This document shows positions 1-11,192 of a stretch of 64,000 bases of DNA, in pieces. Below the pieces are notes generated by a model that searched no databases, was not told where the DNA came from, and was given only the letters and a program-made list of their open reading frames with translations. Source of the DNA: Eurosta solidaginis (Eukaryota; Arthropoda; Insecta; Diptera; Tephritidae); NCBI RefSeq assembly GCF_040869045.1, contig NC_090319.1, positions 268,414,897-268,478,896 of the forward strand. Reading direction: 5' to 3'. Position numbers and translations under genes: made by a program. How positions within the stretch are numbered: position 1 is the first letter of the stretch; each line of letters opens with the position of its first letter.

Positions 1-440
1 TTTTAATTGAGTTACATTGATTGTTGTTGTGGCATTTGCGCACAATGTTTGTGTTGAACATAGGCAAGGTCGTGCAGGTGTAAAGTATGCAAGACGTGCG
101 GAATTATGGCAAAGATTTCATGGCAACAAAGCACGCTTTACTACTTAACGATGACGATGTTTATGGCGATGATGAGCAATTTGCGGCTGACAATGCGATA
201 TTTGATGCTGCTATAACAGGAAACTGACCATAAACATGACACTGCTGCACTGATGTACTGCTGTTACAGTTATTTCCTTATATGTATGTGGGTAAGAACT
301 CATACAGAGACGCAAAAGCTGCTGTAATAGGATAACTGAATATATATATACGAAGTTTGATTTAAAATACTTTAACTTCATCAGGCCTCAGAAAAAAAGT
401 TTTTATTATAAATGCTCGTATAGCCAATTATCGAGGCGAA
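1..440. other. Unresolved region with a short coding relic
   Basis: No complete gene is visible. Between about 62 and 227 the plus strand carries two short open stretches in different frames. The first is basic (it includes RRAELWQRFHG) and ends at a stop near 153. The second is acidic (it includes DDEQFAADNAIFDAA) and ends with TGA at 225-227. The basic-then-acidic tail resembles the C-terminal end of a transposase-like protein, possibly PIF/Harbinger-like, but that is a guess. The rest is AT-rich, with a short TA repeat near 340-350. Confidence 0.3.
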
Positions 441-579
441 TCTTTGCAAGGAGATGGCCAAAGCGAATTCAGTACAAAGCTATTTATTCCGTTTGCTAAG
501 TATAGCCCGATGAGCGCATGCATCCATCGAGCAGATCTTCACGATGGTCCAGATCCTAGCGAAGAGTCACGATAAGAGA

Positions 580-1540
580 ATCAACACTTATAATCTTTCC
601 GTCAACTTCAAAGCAGCATTTCGCAGCTCGAAAAAATCTTCTTATAGGCTGGTATGTCTGAATTAAGGTTCCCTGCAAAGTTAGTAAGCCTCTGCCAAAT
701 GATGTTGAGCAACACCAAGCTACGCAAGGATTAAGAAGGAACTATCCGAGCCTATTCGAAACCAAAAGGGCCTACAGATCCCATCTCTTTAACATAATGC
801 TGGAGAAGATTGTTCTAGCTGCAGAACTAAACCGTGATGGTACAATCTATTATAAAAGCGTACAATTTCTGTCGTATGATATGGCCTGAAGATCAAATTT
901 ATCGCGACTACATAGATAAAGAAGCAAAAAGAGTGAGGTTTGCTTAAAACGAGGACAAGACGAAGTACTTGCTGTCATCCAAGAAAGAATCGGCGCATAC
1001 GCGACTTGGCAGCCACGTCTCTGCCGGCGGATGTAAAATCGATACTGCGAAGGATTTCGTCTATTTTGGAACCAACATTAACAGCAAAAACAATGTCATC
1101 TAAGAAACCAAAGTGAGAATAACAATGGCCGACAAGTGCTAATTTGGATTTTGAATAGATAATTGAAAACACAACGAACAAAAATCACGCTCTACAAATC
1201 GCTCATTATATTTGTCCTGATGTTTTGTTCAGACTCATGGAGGGTGTCTAGAAAAGATAAGATCATTCATGGAGCGTTCGAGAGAAAATTTCTCCCGAAG
1301 ATTTATGGTCCTGTCCATTTTGCCGACGGTGAGTATCGAAGGAGGTATAGTGATAATCTGTATGGGCCTTACGCAGATATGACGATAGTGCAGCGAATAA
1401 AACCCAAAGGCTTCCCTACAAGAAAGCGTTTCAGACGATACCGCAGGTTCCAAACAGAGGAAGGTGGATACCTCCATTGATTTGGGCGAGGCAGGTGTAG
1501 GAAAATTTGACCACCCTTGGTGCTCCCAATTAGCTAAAAT
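580..1540 (+). pseudogene. RTE-type non-LTR retrotransposon relic: RT palm to C-terminus
   Basis: Stop-riddled fragments in all three frames line up in order with the 3' half of an RTE-type endonuclease/reverse-transcriptase ORF. Near 600 there is an FKAAF motif, also present in the minus-strand relic at 49880-50744. Near 800-830 is a NIMLEKIVLAAEL-like stretch, near 1040-1080 a DFVYFGTNINSKN-like thumb segment, near 1260-1330 an ERKFLPKIYGPV-like segment, and near 1490-1535 the ENLTTLGAPN-like C-terminal end. Many frameshifts and stops mean it is long dead. It ends in AAAAC/AAGAC-rich DNA, into which the LTR element at 1816 inserted. Confidence 0.75.
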
Positions 1541-1815
1541 GACGACAGCAAAGAAAAAACAGCAGAAAAATGCAAAGAGGAACGCGATAAGAAAACAAAA
1601 ATTTGAAGAAAACTCGTATACCAAGATAAATAGAAGACAAATAGGAAAAGTGCCACAAATACAAAAGAAAATAAAAGCTTAAAGACACGGAAAAAACGAA
1701 GACGATGGCAACCTGGAAGACTTAAACCATGACTAGTGCGAAGGCAAAGACAAAGACAGAGGCGAACACGAAAGCAAATAGAAGTACGAAGACAAAGACA
1801 ACGCGGGAAAAATAT
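1541..1815. other. A-rich low-complexity stretch
   Basis: Purine-rich sequence with repeated AAGACAAAGAC-like motifs. It continues on the far side of the LTR element (5821 onward), which fits a pre-insertion A-rich tail or low-complexity region. Open frames here are compositional and show no protein family. Confidence 0.5.
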
Positions 1816-2534
1816 TGTAACGAATTTGCTGCAAATTCCTCTTATTTGCCCTTTTGCTAGGTTCGTATCGCTAAACTGTTGAATAAATAACTCCAATATT
1901 GAATAATGGAAAAATAGCCTTTATTAAAGTACTTCACAATGACACTTATACTTTGCTACTCGCAGGCTTAATAACCAAACTGATTGATAACTCAAATTGA
2001 ACTCTACTATTGGCCGCCAGATCGCGTGCTTAATCAATAACTGATTGATTGCTCAACTCAAACTGAATTACTTCTTACTCGCTTGCCCCGCTTTTATAGT
2101 TTACGCTGCATACTTTTAGGCTCTTCGATTTCCAGAACTTACTAGTTGTTTCGGCTACAAAATCGCCAGCCACAACTACGTGCACAAATTATTGCTCTCT
2201 CTTGTGACAACTCAGTATATAGTTCTCATATAGTTTCTACTTGTTTACAATTGTCTACTTTTTAGCGCTTCTCAGATGTACATAAGTGAGTTTGTAGTTT
2301 ACAGTCTCCCGCACACACATAAGCGTATAAGTAAATTCATCTGTGTGTGACATCTCATCTCTCGCTGCCTTGTATGTAAATGTTGCTCGTCGGAATGTGT
2401 ACATATGTGTAGACGCAATTATTGATTCGTTTTTGTAGATACATAATGATTGAATTATTGATGTGAATTCACGTCACTGCTTAGCATCGGCCTGGAAATG
2501 GCAGCACTCCTTAGTTTTGCTAATATTCATAACA
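1816..2534 (-). repeat. 3' LTR of the 1816-5820 element
   Basis: The plus strand begins TGTAACGAATTTGC and ends TAACA. It matches 5102-5820 with roughly seven single-base differences by eye (about 1%), so the insertion is fairly young. The polypurine tract lies just inside, at 2535-2547 on the minus strand (AGGTGGAGGGCAG). Confidence 0.92.
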
Positions 2535-2545
2535 CTGCCCTCCAC

Positions 2546-2824
2546 CTAAGTCTGATCGTCCCGATCAGACAAATCTCCCAATCTAAACGCCACTAGCATC
2601 TCCAAATGTACCACCCTTCTAATCCGTGGTTTCCCAGTGGTTTGTATGCGGTAGATGGTATCACTGATCTTCTTCACAACTTTGTACGGGCCTTCCCAAC
2701 TGCACCGAAATTGGGCTGGAACACCTTTACGCCGGTGAGGGTTGTTTAACAGTACCAAATCTCCATTCCGGAAACCTTCCGAATTATTTTCCCTGTCGTA
2801 CCTGTGTTCCATCTTACTACTCAT
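2546..2824 (-). pseudogene. Integrase C-terminal fragment
   Basis: A 92-codon frame with a segment ending in WEGPYKVVKKI, the GPY/F-like module found at the C-terminus of gypsy-type integrases. It precedes the polypurine tract and 3' LTR, the normal place for the end of pol. The zinc-binding and DDE catalytic parts are absent; the sequence before it joins the protease region within about 20 bp, marking the deletion junction near 2824-2840. Confidence 0.75.
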
Positions 2825-2839
2825 TATTCTGGATCGTTC

Positions 2840-3997
2840 TCACGCGCTCTGTTGCTCGGCCAATGAAGAACTACTTCGCAGAGCTTGCGCTGGGCGGATT
2901 TGCTTTGCATAATCAGTATCGTTCCGACGCTTCACAAGAGTAGTGTGCCTTGGCTTGAAACCACCCTTGCATTCTTTCTTCGTTTTAGTACGTCCGTTAG
3001 GGCTTTTCAATGCCAGTGTTTCTCTCACAGGTACCTTCGGTTTTGATTTGTTTGGCCCATTTGTTCCATCAACCTTTACCTTTGAATTTCGTGGCCTTCG
3101 TCGAGTCTTCTCCAACAGTACCCGATTACTGCTGAACCCTTTTTCTAAACTAAAGTTAAGTGGCACATCTTGGTTCTCATAATGCATCACCCTTCTCTGC
3201 ATATCGATCTTGATGTCGAGATCAACCAAGAAATCCACTCCCAATATAACTTCATCAACAATCTCCGCCACAACAAATTTGTGTAGGACCATGACCTTCC
3301 CAATCAATACTTCACATATCACTTCTCCCTGAACTTGGTTATACTCGCCAGTGACCGTACGCAACTTTGATCCGGGTAACGGTTTTACTCTCCTGTTGAC
3401 CAAGTCAGATCGGATCAAGGAATGAGATGCGCCCGTATCTACAGTCAGTATTCGTTCGTTGCCATCCACATTCCCTCTGACGGTAAGACTGCTCGATTTT
3501 CTACCAATTTGCGACACAGATATCACAGGGCATTCAATAGCTGGCTCTAGCTCTCTACCTCTTACTCGCTCTTGCTCATCTCCTCCAGCTTTGCGTTTAC
3601 GCCCACCCACATTGTTGGAGCTATTAAGGCCAAGATCGCAATGACGTGCAATGTGACCGGACTTCCCGCATTTGAAGCATTTGATAACTTTTTCACTCCG
3701 CTTTTGTGATCCTTTCAGCGCCTCCAATATTGCGTCTACCCACTCTGGCCTTTCTACTTCCACACGGCGTGCTTTGAAAACTGGCTTACACAGAAGCGAC
3801 GCTATTTCCTGAATCAGGGCTTGTGACACCGTTTCTGCGAATGTTGGGTTTGGGTTTGCGTATGTAGCCCGCTTCGTTTCCACATCTCGTATGCCATTTA
3901 TAAAGCTCTGAATCTTTACCCTTTCAGTGTATTCCACGGGTGCGTCCGCATTTGCAAGATGAGCCAATCTTTCAATGTCCGAAGCAAACTCCTGCAA
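2840..3997 (-). pseudogene. Gag C-terminus, zinc knuckle and aspartic protease
   Basis: A 385-codon frame continuing gag. Residues about 104-117 form a CCHC zinc knuckle (CFKCGKSGHIARHC), which binds RNA during particle assembly. It is followed by a basic linker and a retropepsin domain with the active-site motif DTGASHSLI near residue 187 and an ILGVDFL flap-side motif near 250. The frame ends in basic sequence with no RT. An in-frame stop at about 4010-4012 separates it from the upstream gag frame. Confidence 0.85.
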
Positions 3998-4012
3998 AGT
4001 CTCGTTTGCTTT

Positions 4013-5042
4013 TTAGTAGCGGTTTTGCAATTCTATTTGAAATATCTGTTTTCTGTGTTCGCTTCCGTATCGCCGTTCTACAGCAGCCATCAATGCGTCA
4101 TAACTCTTCCGTTCGTACTCTGGAATAGTCTGTAAGATTTCGCCAGCTGGTCCTTTCATTGCTACGAAGAGTGCGGCAACTTTATCTTCAACATTCCAGT
4201 TTTTCACTGCTGCGGTCTTCTCAAACTGTAGCTTAAAGACCTGGAAAGGAACAGAACCGTCAAAGGATGGTGTTTTTACCTTTGGATTGCTTGCTGAAAC
4301 AGCTGGGCGATTTAGTTGTAACTGCTCCATACGACCTTTTAAATCATCTACTTCTGCCTGAAATTGAGCCATTTTTGCATCCTGCGCTTCCAGTTTTGAT
4401 GATACCTGTTCCAAAATTTCTGCCGACATTTCAGATATACGTGCCTCTTGGGCTTCCAATTGAGATGCCATATATGTCTTTTGGTCTTCCAGTTGAGATG
4501 ACACTTGCGACGTCATTTCCGAAATACGTGCCTCCTGTGATTCCAGTTGGGATGCCATATATGTTTTCTGCTCTTCCAGTTGGGATGCCATATATGTCTT
4601 CTGTTCTTCTAATTGTGATGTTATACGGGTTTCTTGCGATACCAGTTGGGATGCCATATCGGTTGATATTTCTGACGACATTTCTGTTATACGTGCCTCC
4701 TGTGATTCCAGTTGGGATGCCATATATGTTTTCTGCTCTTCCAGTTGGGATGCCAATTGCGACGACATTGATGCTACTGTCGATGTTTGTGCAGATATTG
4801 CAGCCAATATCATGTTCAAATCTGTGCTGGTAACCGTCTGCGATGTTTCGTTTTTCTCTTCAATTTTTATTGTTGTTTCGTCCCCATAAGGATAAAAGAC
4901 AAACTCGTCCATCAATTCCTTGCGACTCCATTACCTCTCGTAGCCGTGCTTGAAGTTCGATCTTATTGCCGGTTGTATTTAATCCACGGTTCTCCAACTC
5001 CTTTTTCATTTGCTGGATCTTCAATTCACTGAACTTTGCCAT
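4013..5042 (-). pseudogene. Gag N-terminus with SAP-like domain and coiled-coil repeats
   Basis: Translation probably starts at the ATG at 5040-5042. The first about 40 residues resemble a SAP DNA-binding helix pair (KKELENRGLNTTGNKIELQ). A frameshift near 4913-4920 moves the reading into the frame that runs to 4013. Residues about 45-190 of that frame are a Gln/Glu-rich coiled coil built from imperfect copies of a MASQLEEQKTY / QEARISEM pattern. A gag-like region (about 215-300) follows. It ends at an in-frame stop. The frameshift and stop make the gene non-functional as written. Confidence 0.8.
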
Positions 5043-5088
5043 GTCAAAGTTGTATTCCCAATCTTCGGAATTTATTCAACAATTCCTT

Positions 5089-5099
5089 TTCTGACACCA
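5089..5099 (-). other. Primer-binding site, probably tRNA-Leu
   Basis: On the minus strand, two bases after the 5' LTR, the sequence reads TGGTGTCAGAA. This is complementary to a tRNA 3' end of the TTCTGACA-CCA type, which I recall as a leucine tRNA acceptor end. The match is 11 nt. Confidence 0.55.
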
Positions 5100-5101
5100 A
5101 T

Positions 5102-5820
5102 TATAACGAATTTGCTGCAAATTCCTCTTATTTGCCCTTTTGCTAGGTTCGTATCGCTAAACTGTTGAATAAATAACTCCAATATTGAATAATGGAAAAA
5201 TAGCCTTTATTAAAGTACTTCACAATGACACTTATACTTTGCTACTCGCAGGCTTAATAACCAAACTGATTGATAACTCAAATTGAACTCTACTATTGGC
5301 CGCCAGATCGCGTGTTTAATCAATAACTGATTGATTGCTCAACTCAAACTGAATTACTTCTTACTCGCTTGCCCCGCTTTTATAGTTTACGCTGCATACT
5401 TCTAGGCTCTTCGATTTCCAGAACTTACTAGTTGTTTCGGCTACAAAATCGCCAGCCACAACTACGTGCACAAATTATTGCTCTCTCTTGTGACAACTCA
5501 GTATATAGTTCTCATATAGTTTCTACTTGTTTACAATTGTCTACTTTTTAGCGCTTCTCAGATGTACATAAATGAGTTTGTAGTTTACAGTCTCCCGCAC
5601 ACACATAAGCGTATAAGTAAATTCATCTGTGTGTGACATCTCATCTCTCGCTGCCTTGTATGTAAATGTTGCTCTTCGGAATGTGTACATATGTGTAGAC
5701 GCAATTATTGATTCGTTTATGTAGATACATAATGATTGAATTATTGATGTGAATTCACGTCACTGCTTAGCATCGGCCTGGAAATGGCAGCACTCCTTAG
5801 TTTTGCTAATATTCGTAACA
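5102..5820 (-). repeat. 5' LTR of the 1816-5820 element
   Basis: Direct copy of 1816-2534. It would carry the element promoter on the minus strand. The outer base pair reads TG...CA in minus orientation apart from one change at the inner edge (TATAACG instead of TGTAACG). Confidence 0.92.
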
Positions 5821-7627
5821 ATATGAAAATAAAGCAAAAATGAAAACAAACACAATTACAAGGCGATATCTAAAACGGAAACGAAAAAAAAGCAGTCTCT
5901 CATGGGCCTGTAGTAGACCGTAATCAAAACTAGACTCAACGGTTCTGAGGAGAATGCATCTTGAAAAGAAAGCAGCTATCGAGCTATCTCAATCTGCTTG
6001 AAAACCGACAAAGACATATTTCTTGTGGATCCTCTCCAAATTTTGGTACATCGTTGAGATCTGTAGTACCGGAGTGCTACATAAAAGATGCACTATGCTT
6101 GCTACCCGCTTATATTCTGATAAAAACGTAGAAACTGGATTGATGTGATCGCGCGCAGAAAAGCGGTATCATGGAAGTATGATATATCTGACGTCCAAAG
6201 GCAAGTACACGCCTTTGTGAAGCAAAGAATGTGAGCGCAATGGAAGTTTGTCATTTATTGCTGCTCACTGATTTTATAACTGAAATCTGCTGTTGAACTT
6301 ATTCAATGGAATATCCTTTGACATAAGAGTAAAACCTACCAAAGTTCAAGACTCCCAGGAGAAACCGGTGAAGATGGCATGATGCGCTTTATTGACTGAA
6401 AGCAAAGGTTGAGCTTTTTTAATGATTAACTGAATGAGTGATATATATATAGTATATATTATTATATATATAAATGAATTTAAGTTAAATTTTACTCAGA
6501 GTTTTGAAGAAGAGCATTACTTGACCTCTACAATTGCAAGCGGTTAACAACAAAAAACCAATTCGTCGATATAATTTTATATTCTGAGCCACACCTTAGA
6601 AATTCGAATTTGTTGGTACTTATTAATGTATTTCCCGTTGCTTAAGCACTTATATTGAAATATTATTGTTTCTGGTTTCCATTTAAAAAATGTTATCAAC
6701 AATTTTACTAATGGTTAATATGCGGTTTTGTACTTACTATGACGACATTACAACAGCAATGTTTTTGCATAAGCTTGTTATGTAAAACGTTTTTACAGTG
6801 GCAGAACATCATGTTAACCGTTCAACGATTGGCCTTGGCTTTCTATTTGACGCCTAACACCGTTAAGTATATGCAAATGTTGCTGTCTCATGCAACAAAA
6901 TAATTTGGAAAAAATTCTTTAGCAACCATCAACTAAGTACATAGACAAATTTGAAAATAGAAAGGACAAAGTACAAAAAATCAAGCTATATCATTTCATT
7001 GCAAAAAAAAAAGAAATCAACAAACAAAAACAATTCCATTCATTTCTTCATTCAACTGTTTTATGTTAATAGTTATGCAGTGAGGCTTAAATGGGGGATG
7101 CGGAAGACAATGCATTGAAAAGGAATGCGAAATTTATGAGAGTATGGAAAACATACAAGTGCTCGAACGTGTGCTATGTTTTGGAAGTACCAGCATTTTA
7201 TTTGGCAACACTTGCGTATGGAGATACTTAGGAAAAAACATCAACTTTTCACAGCCCGCATTATGATTCCAGAATTGATAAGCAGAATACAAAGCTTTAT
7301 AGCTTCGCAGCTTCCCCAACCCAATTGTAAATGTCACCTATCCGAGGGGGAATCTCTTACAGATATGAATTCTTCGTACACATATTAAGCAGGCGAGGCT
7401 CTGTGTACCACAAATTCCTCATGAAACTAGGTGGTGGTGGGTGGGGATCGTTTAGAAAGTTCAATGCTATCCTTATAAACTATTCCCGAGATTGTAACTG
7501 GAACGTACAAGATCTATATCCAGCAAAGTACCATTAACATCGATAACACCCCCAAAACCTTCGGAGAAGAACACAGCTCCGCTCCAAATTTCAGTAATCT
7601 CCATCGCCGTAATGCATTAGCAAAAGT
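5821..7627. other. AT-rich DNA without recognised genes
   Basis: No conserved coding frame, RNA gene or clear repeat pair was seen. It starts with the A-rich low-complexity sequence that continues 1541-1815. A TA-rich run lies at about 6440-6475. The short frames at 7134-7537 show no domain or low-complexity bias and are taken as chance. Confidence 0.5.
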
Positions 7628-7803
7628 TGTCAAATCTCCAAAGTAGCTTTTGGTGTTAAGAACCCTTTTGGTATTATTTCGGAGTTATTTAGACATCATT
7701 GGTGGTTGTTATTTCTGTCAAATCTCCAAAGTAGCTTTTGGTATTAAGAACCCTTTTGGTATTATTTCGGAGTTATTTGGAGATCATTGGTGGTTATTAT
7801 TTC
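7628..7803. repeat. 88-bp tandem duplication
   Basis: Two adjacent copies of an 88-bp unit, each starting TGTCAAATCTCC (7628 and 7716), with only a few differences. The unit contains TTATTTCGGAGTTATTTGG-like wording that loosely resembles the ATTTCGGGATCATTTGGGG theme of the Helitron arrays at 32-45 kb. Confidence 0.85.
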
Positions 7804-8445
7804 TAACCCATTTCGGTACTACTTTAGAAATTTTTAGCTATTGATTTTGTAACCATTTCGGAATTCATTTATTATAATTTTTTGTTTTTGTTTTTTCCAT
7901 TTCTAATATTTTGCAATATTTTAAGAATCTTCCTATTATATCTGGACTATCTGAGAAAAGAGTCATAAGCTTGTTATTGGATAGTTATTGAGAACAACTG
8001 ACAATGAGAAGTTATCGGCTTGTTATTTGCTTGTTAGTGTCCTATTATGGATTTGTTGTAGATAACAATCGATATTTGCTTCGTTTAGATGAGTTAACGG
8101 TTTGTTATCGGTGTATTACTGGTGTACTATTGGCGAGTTATCGATTTGTTTACGTCGTGTTATGAAATAATTATATTTCAATTACTTTTCCTTGAGGGTT
8201 AATGCACATTGAATGAACGAAGCCACAAAATTATGTGTTTTGAATAGAATATCAGGAGACAAATGGTTGAGCTCTGGAAATCTACATTCGTTCAGCCAAA
8301 ATTAAATTAAGAATAAGTGAGAAGTTACACCAATCCAGCGTTAATTAGTACCGGATACATATTTTTTGGATACTATTGGGAATTACTTTCGAATGAAAAT
8401 TCAAAAAAGTTTTTTCATAGCGGGATCAACTGTTTTCAGTGGTTT
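7804..8445. repeat. AT-rich DNA with GTTATCG-type minisatellite
   Basis: Between about 7965 and 8165 the words GTTATCG, GTTATTG, TTGTTAT and CTTGTTA recur at irregular 10-30 bp spacing, giving a decayed minisatellite. The same theme appears at 48985-49220. No coding frame of note. Confidence 0.5.
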
Positions 8446-8645
8446 GGCAATTACTCTAAGTGGTTATCTGCCATGAAAGGCTTCTTAGTGGAAATCCGTC
8501 TGGGTTGCAGCTGCCGTATGTGTTCGTCGTAAGGAATGCAGGCCCCCGCCAATTTGTAGGAAATACTAAAAGGTAACGTAGCGTAATTTGGAAAAGAAGC
8601 TCGGCCTATTCTCCTCGGCGGTAGATCGCGCCAAGTATTTATTTT
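8446..8645 (+). mobile_element. 5'-truncated tRNA-derived SINE
   Basis: Matches the 3' two-thirds of the SINE at 28757-29065 on the other strand. Shared landmarks are CCAATTTGTAGGAAA (about 8548), GAAGCTCGGCC (about 8600) and GATCGCGCC near the 3' end (about 8627). The tRNA-like head with the B box is missing here. I know this family as a common dipteran/tephritid dispersed repeat; the pairwise match within the window is direct evidence. Confidence 0.7.
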
Positions 8646-9423
8646 TTTTTGTCTGCTAAAAGAGTTGTCTCTGATTTTAAAGTCCTAATATGTACAAGGG
8701 TTTTCATAGCCTCCACTTTTGGCTGAAACTGAAACTATTTCTCAGGGATCTGATGTGGACTAGTCCCGTTCATTTATACACATTGTATTATTAGTTACTT
8801 TATAGGACATCTTCATAGGACAACTAGGAATTAACTTCGGCTGATGACTACATGTGCGTGTGTGAGATATCGCTTCACTTCGAGCTGCTAAGCTGCTTAC
8901 TGTATTAGTTGTTGTGATTATTTACTAACAGCACAGTGATGCTAATATTCATCACAATATGTATCTACATAATACGTACTTACTCAAATAAAAATACATA
9001 ATTAAGTTTCATCTATCATCCCGGAAGTTCATAACTAAAGAGATTCAACGTGTAAAACTCAAATTGACATTTTGCGTTGGCATCCGAATTGAAATCCTAC
9101 AATCGATGGCATTCGTCGCAGTAAAATGAGGATTGTTGTTATTGTTCTTAACTACAAACAAACAACATGCCAACTAAATGCCAGACTGTCAATTGGTCAA
9201 TTGACGTTGAGCCCACAACGAGTACTACTTGCAACTATCGGCGGGTTGTATTTATTCGTATGGCATTGGAATGTTGATGACGGCGATGAGGCAACGCAGT
9301 GATTCAAAATGTGCAGCAGCTTAGCGAGTAGTACGCAGAGAGGTGAGTAAATCGCTTATCGCGCAGTTCAGCACCATACGGTAGTTCATAGATATAACTA
9401 GGTTAGAATTATATGATACTCTA
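8646..9423. other. Intergenic DNA, nothing recognised
   Basis: No conserved frame or repeat. A splice-donor-like AGGTGAGT occurs near 9341 but has no coding context. Confidence 0.4.
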
Positions 9424-9806
9424 GTTAAGATTCCCTCACTAGGGTAGGCACTTTGTCGTTGGTGTGAGGCCTTAGCCGATCTCCATAGCGCCCGACTATG
9501 AAGCGGAGCTGTTTAGGACTGGCATCTACGCCGTTTCGCCTCATCGGAGGGCGGCGGGATGTCTGTGACCAAGAAATAACAACCCCCTAATCCAGGGTGT
9601 TATGCGGACCGTTCCTATTGAACAATTTGCAGCCAGGGGATAAATTCGGCTGTATTCGAACGGAGCCTTCCCGATACCGGGCCACCTCGGGAAGTATTGA
9701 TGGCTTAACACAGTAAGTGGCGCTGCTTTGGCTGACGGTTCTTTCCCCGTATATAATACTGGACCGCTGAGCCCGCCTTGTCGGGCAGGTGGTCGTACGA
9801 CTAAGA

Positions 9807-10158
9807 TGAACGACTCATTACCTAATTGTAATAAGGAGGATGATAAGAGGAGGACTGAGTCGCAAACCAAGGACGACGAATACGCATTAAGCGATGTGTT
9901 GGACTCGGAAAGCGAGAGCAGTGCTGATTCAATGAACTCCGCGTTGGAAAAGCACACAAATGAAAACGGAGAAGAAGAGTGGAGAAGGGTACGGTGCAGA
10001 GGAAGAAAAATAGCTCTCTCGCAGTACCGTGCAGCACTAAGAATTGTCCAACGCCTGGGAGTAGTGGTCGACCCAAAAGCAGTGGAGGGGGGGGGGGGGG
10101 GGGGGGGGAGAGGACGAGGACGTCACAACGAAGGTGCTGGAGGGGGACAAACAGCCCA
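9807..10158 (+). pseudogene. ORF1 remnant with a 22-G homopolymer
   Basis: The frame starting at the ATG at 9807 gives an acidic, Ser/Asp-rich head (SESESSADSMNSALE) and then a basic stretch (RRVRCRGRK). It runs into an uninterrupted 22-G tract at 10087-10108 followed by Gly/Arg-rich codons. ORF1 proteins of this group are normally several hundred residues long with zinc knuckles; here only about 110 residues remain before the endonuclease begins, so most of ORF1 has been lost. Confidence 0.6.
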
Positions 10159-11192
10159 ATGGTGCTGCGAGTCCTACAGATAAACCTCCAACACAGTAAA
10201 GTGGCGTCGAGCGAACTCCTAGTAACCCTTTAGGAAGGTTCGGTTGACGGGGCCTTGATCCAGGAGCCGTGGCTCTCATCAGGAGGGAAAAGTTTCTGGA
10301 CTTATCGCGCGCGGATGTGGCGTTTACTATGCGCAAACGAAAGGACGGGTGCGAGCTGTAGTAATGGTAAGGACACAGCTGTATTCATATATGCTGCCTA
10401 ACTACACCACTGAGGACATCGTACTGGCGGCCGTTGAGCAAAGGAATAAGCAGGCACTTATTCTGGCATCCTGCTACATGGCCCATGCTACGGAGGTTCT
10501 ACCGATGGAGTGCAAGAAGCTAGTACAGGACGAAGGGCGCAAAGGGCGGTTGGTCATAGGCGCGGATGCAAATGCGCACCACAATGCGTGGGGAGGAGCA
10601 GATACGAACGAGAGAGGCGAATCTCTATTTTGTTACATCCTGTAAACCAATTTGCAGATAGCCAACAGGGGAAATATCCCTACATACATTGGTCCAACAT
10701 CCAGCAATGGTTTGGAAATTACACTGAGCTCCGAACGTGATATACCAAGGTACAATTGGATGGTTCTTGATAGACCATCCTTCTCCGACCATGCGTATAT
10801 CAGCTTCAGTATCCCCCTAAGGAGGGTAGAGAAGGGAGGAACCTTGATAAACCCTAGGTCAACAAACTGGACTAAATTCCAGAAACAGGTAGAAACGAAA
10901 CTGGGGCAATCCCAAGAGGTTGCTAATGTGGAGGAACTGGAGGAGTCTAATGAATTCCTAACTAGGACGCTTATGACTGCGTATAACAAAGCTTGCCCTC
11001 TAAGAAGATTCCGAGGAGAAGCAAAGCCGCCATGGTGGAGCAATGAGCTGAGTCTTCTAAGAAGACAGGTAAAAGAAATGTTAAGCTAGCAAAGACCGCG
11101 GAAAGCGAAGCGTGTCGGGACGAGTACAGGGATCAACTGAGGATCTACAAGCGTGAAATTTCCAGGGCGGAGAGAATCTCATGGAAAAGTGA
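10159..11192 (+). pseudogene. AP-endonuclease domain of the LOA/R1-group ORF2
   Basis: Begins with VLRVLQINLQHSKVA, the typical N-terminal strand of retrotransposon endonucleases with the metal-contacting Asn. An in-frame stop follows at 10231-10233 and the reading continues in another frame with the QEPW motif (catalytic Glu) near 10260. Near 10550-10600 is IGADANAHHNAWG (Asp/Asn catalytic pair) and near 10780 FSDHAYI (catalytic Asp-His). A further stop lies near 10642. The EN-RT linker ends near 11190. In functional copies this domain nicks the target DNA. Confidence 0.85.

Larger units (their letters stand above)
1816..5820 (-). mobile_element. Gypsy-type LTR retrotransposon, internally deleted
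   Basis: Two direct repeats of 719 bp (1816-2534 and 5102-5820) flank a 2.57-kb interior coding on the minus strand. The outer flanks carry the same 4 bp, ATAT (1812-1815 and 5821-5824), a target duplication of the size made by gypsy/Ty3 integrases. In minus-strand order the interior has a tRNA-type primer site, gag with a SAP-like N-terminus, a zinc knuckle, an aspartic protease, and then directly the C-terminal end of integrase. RT, RNase H and the integrase core are missing. Gag also has a frameshift and a stop, so the copy is non-autonomous. Confidence 0.9.

Noticed and set aside
1534..1896. A Leu/Phe/Cys-rich minus-strand frame as a membrane protein
   Set aside because: It is the reverse of an AAGAC-rich low-complexity stretch and crosses the LTR boundary.
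4267..4833. A 188-codon plus-strand frame rich in VGMPYM repeats
   Set aside because: It is the antisense shadow of the gag coiled-coil repeats on the minus strand.
9330..9350. AGGTGAGT as a host exon splice donor
   Set aside because: No coding sequence or acceptor partner could be recognised; a single consensus match is expected by chance.
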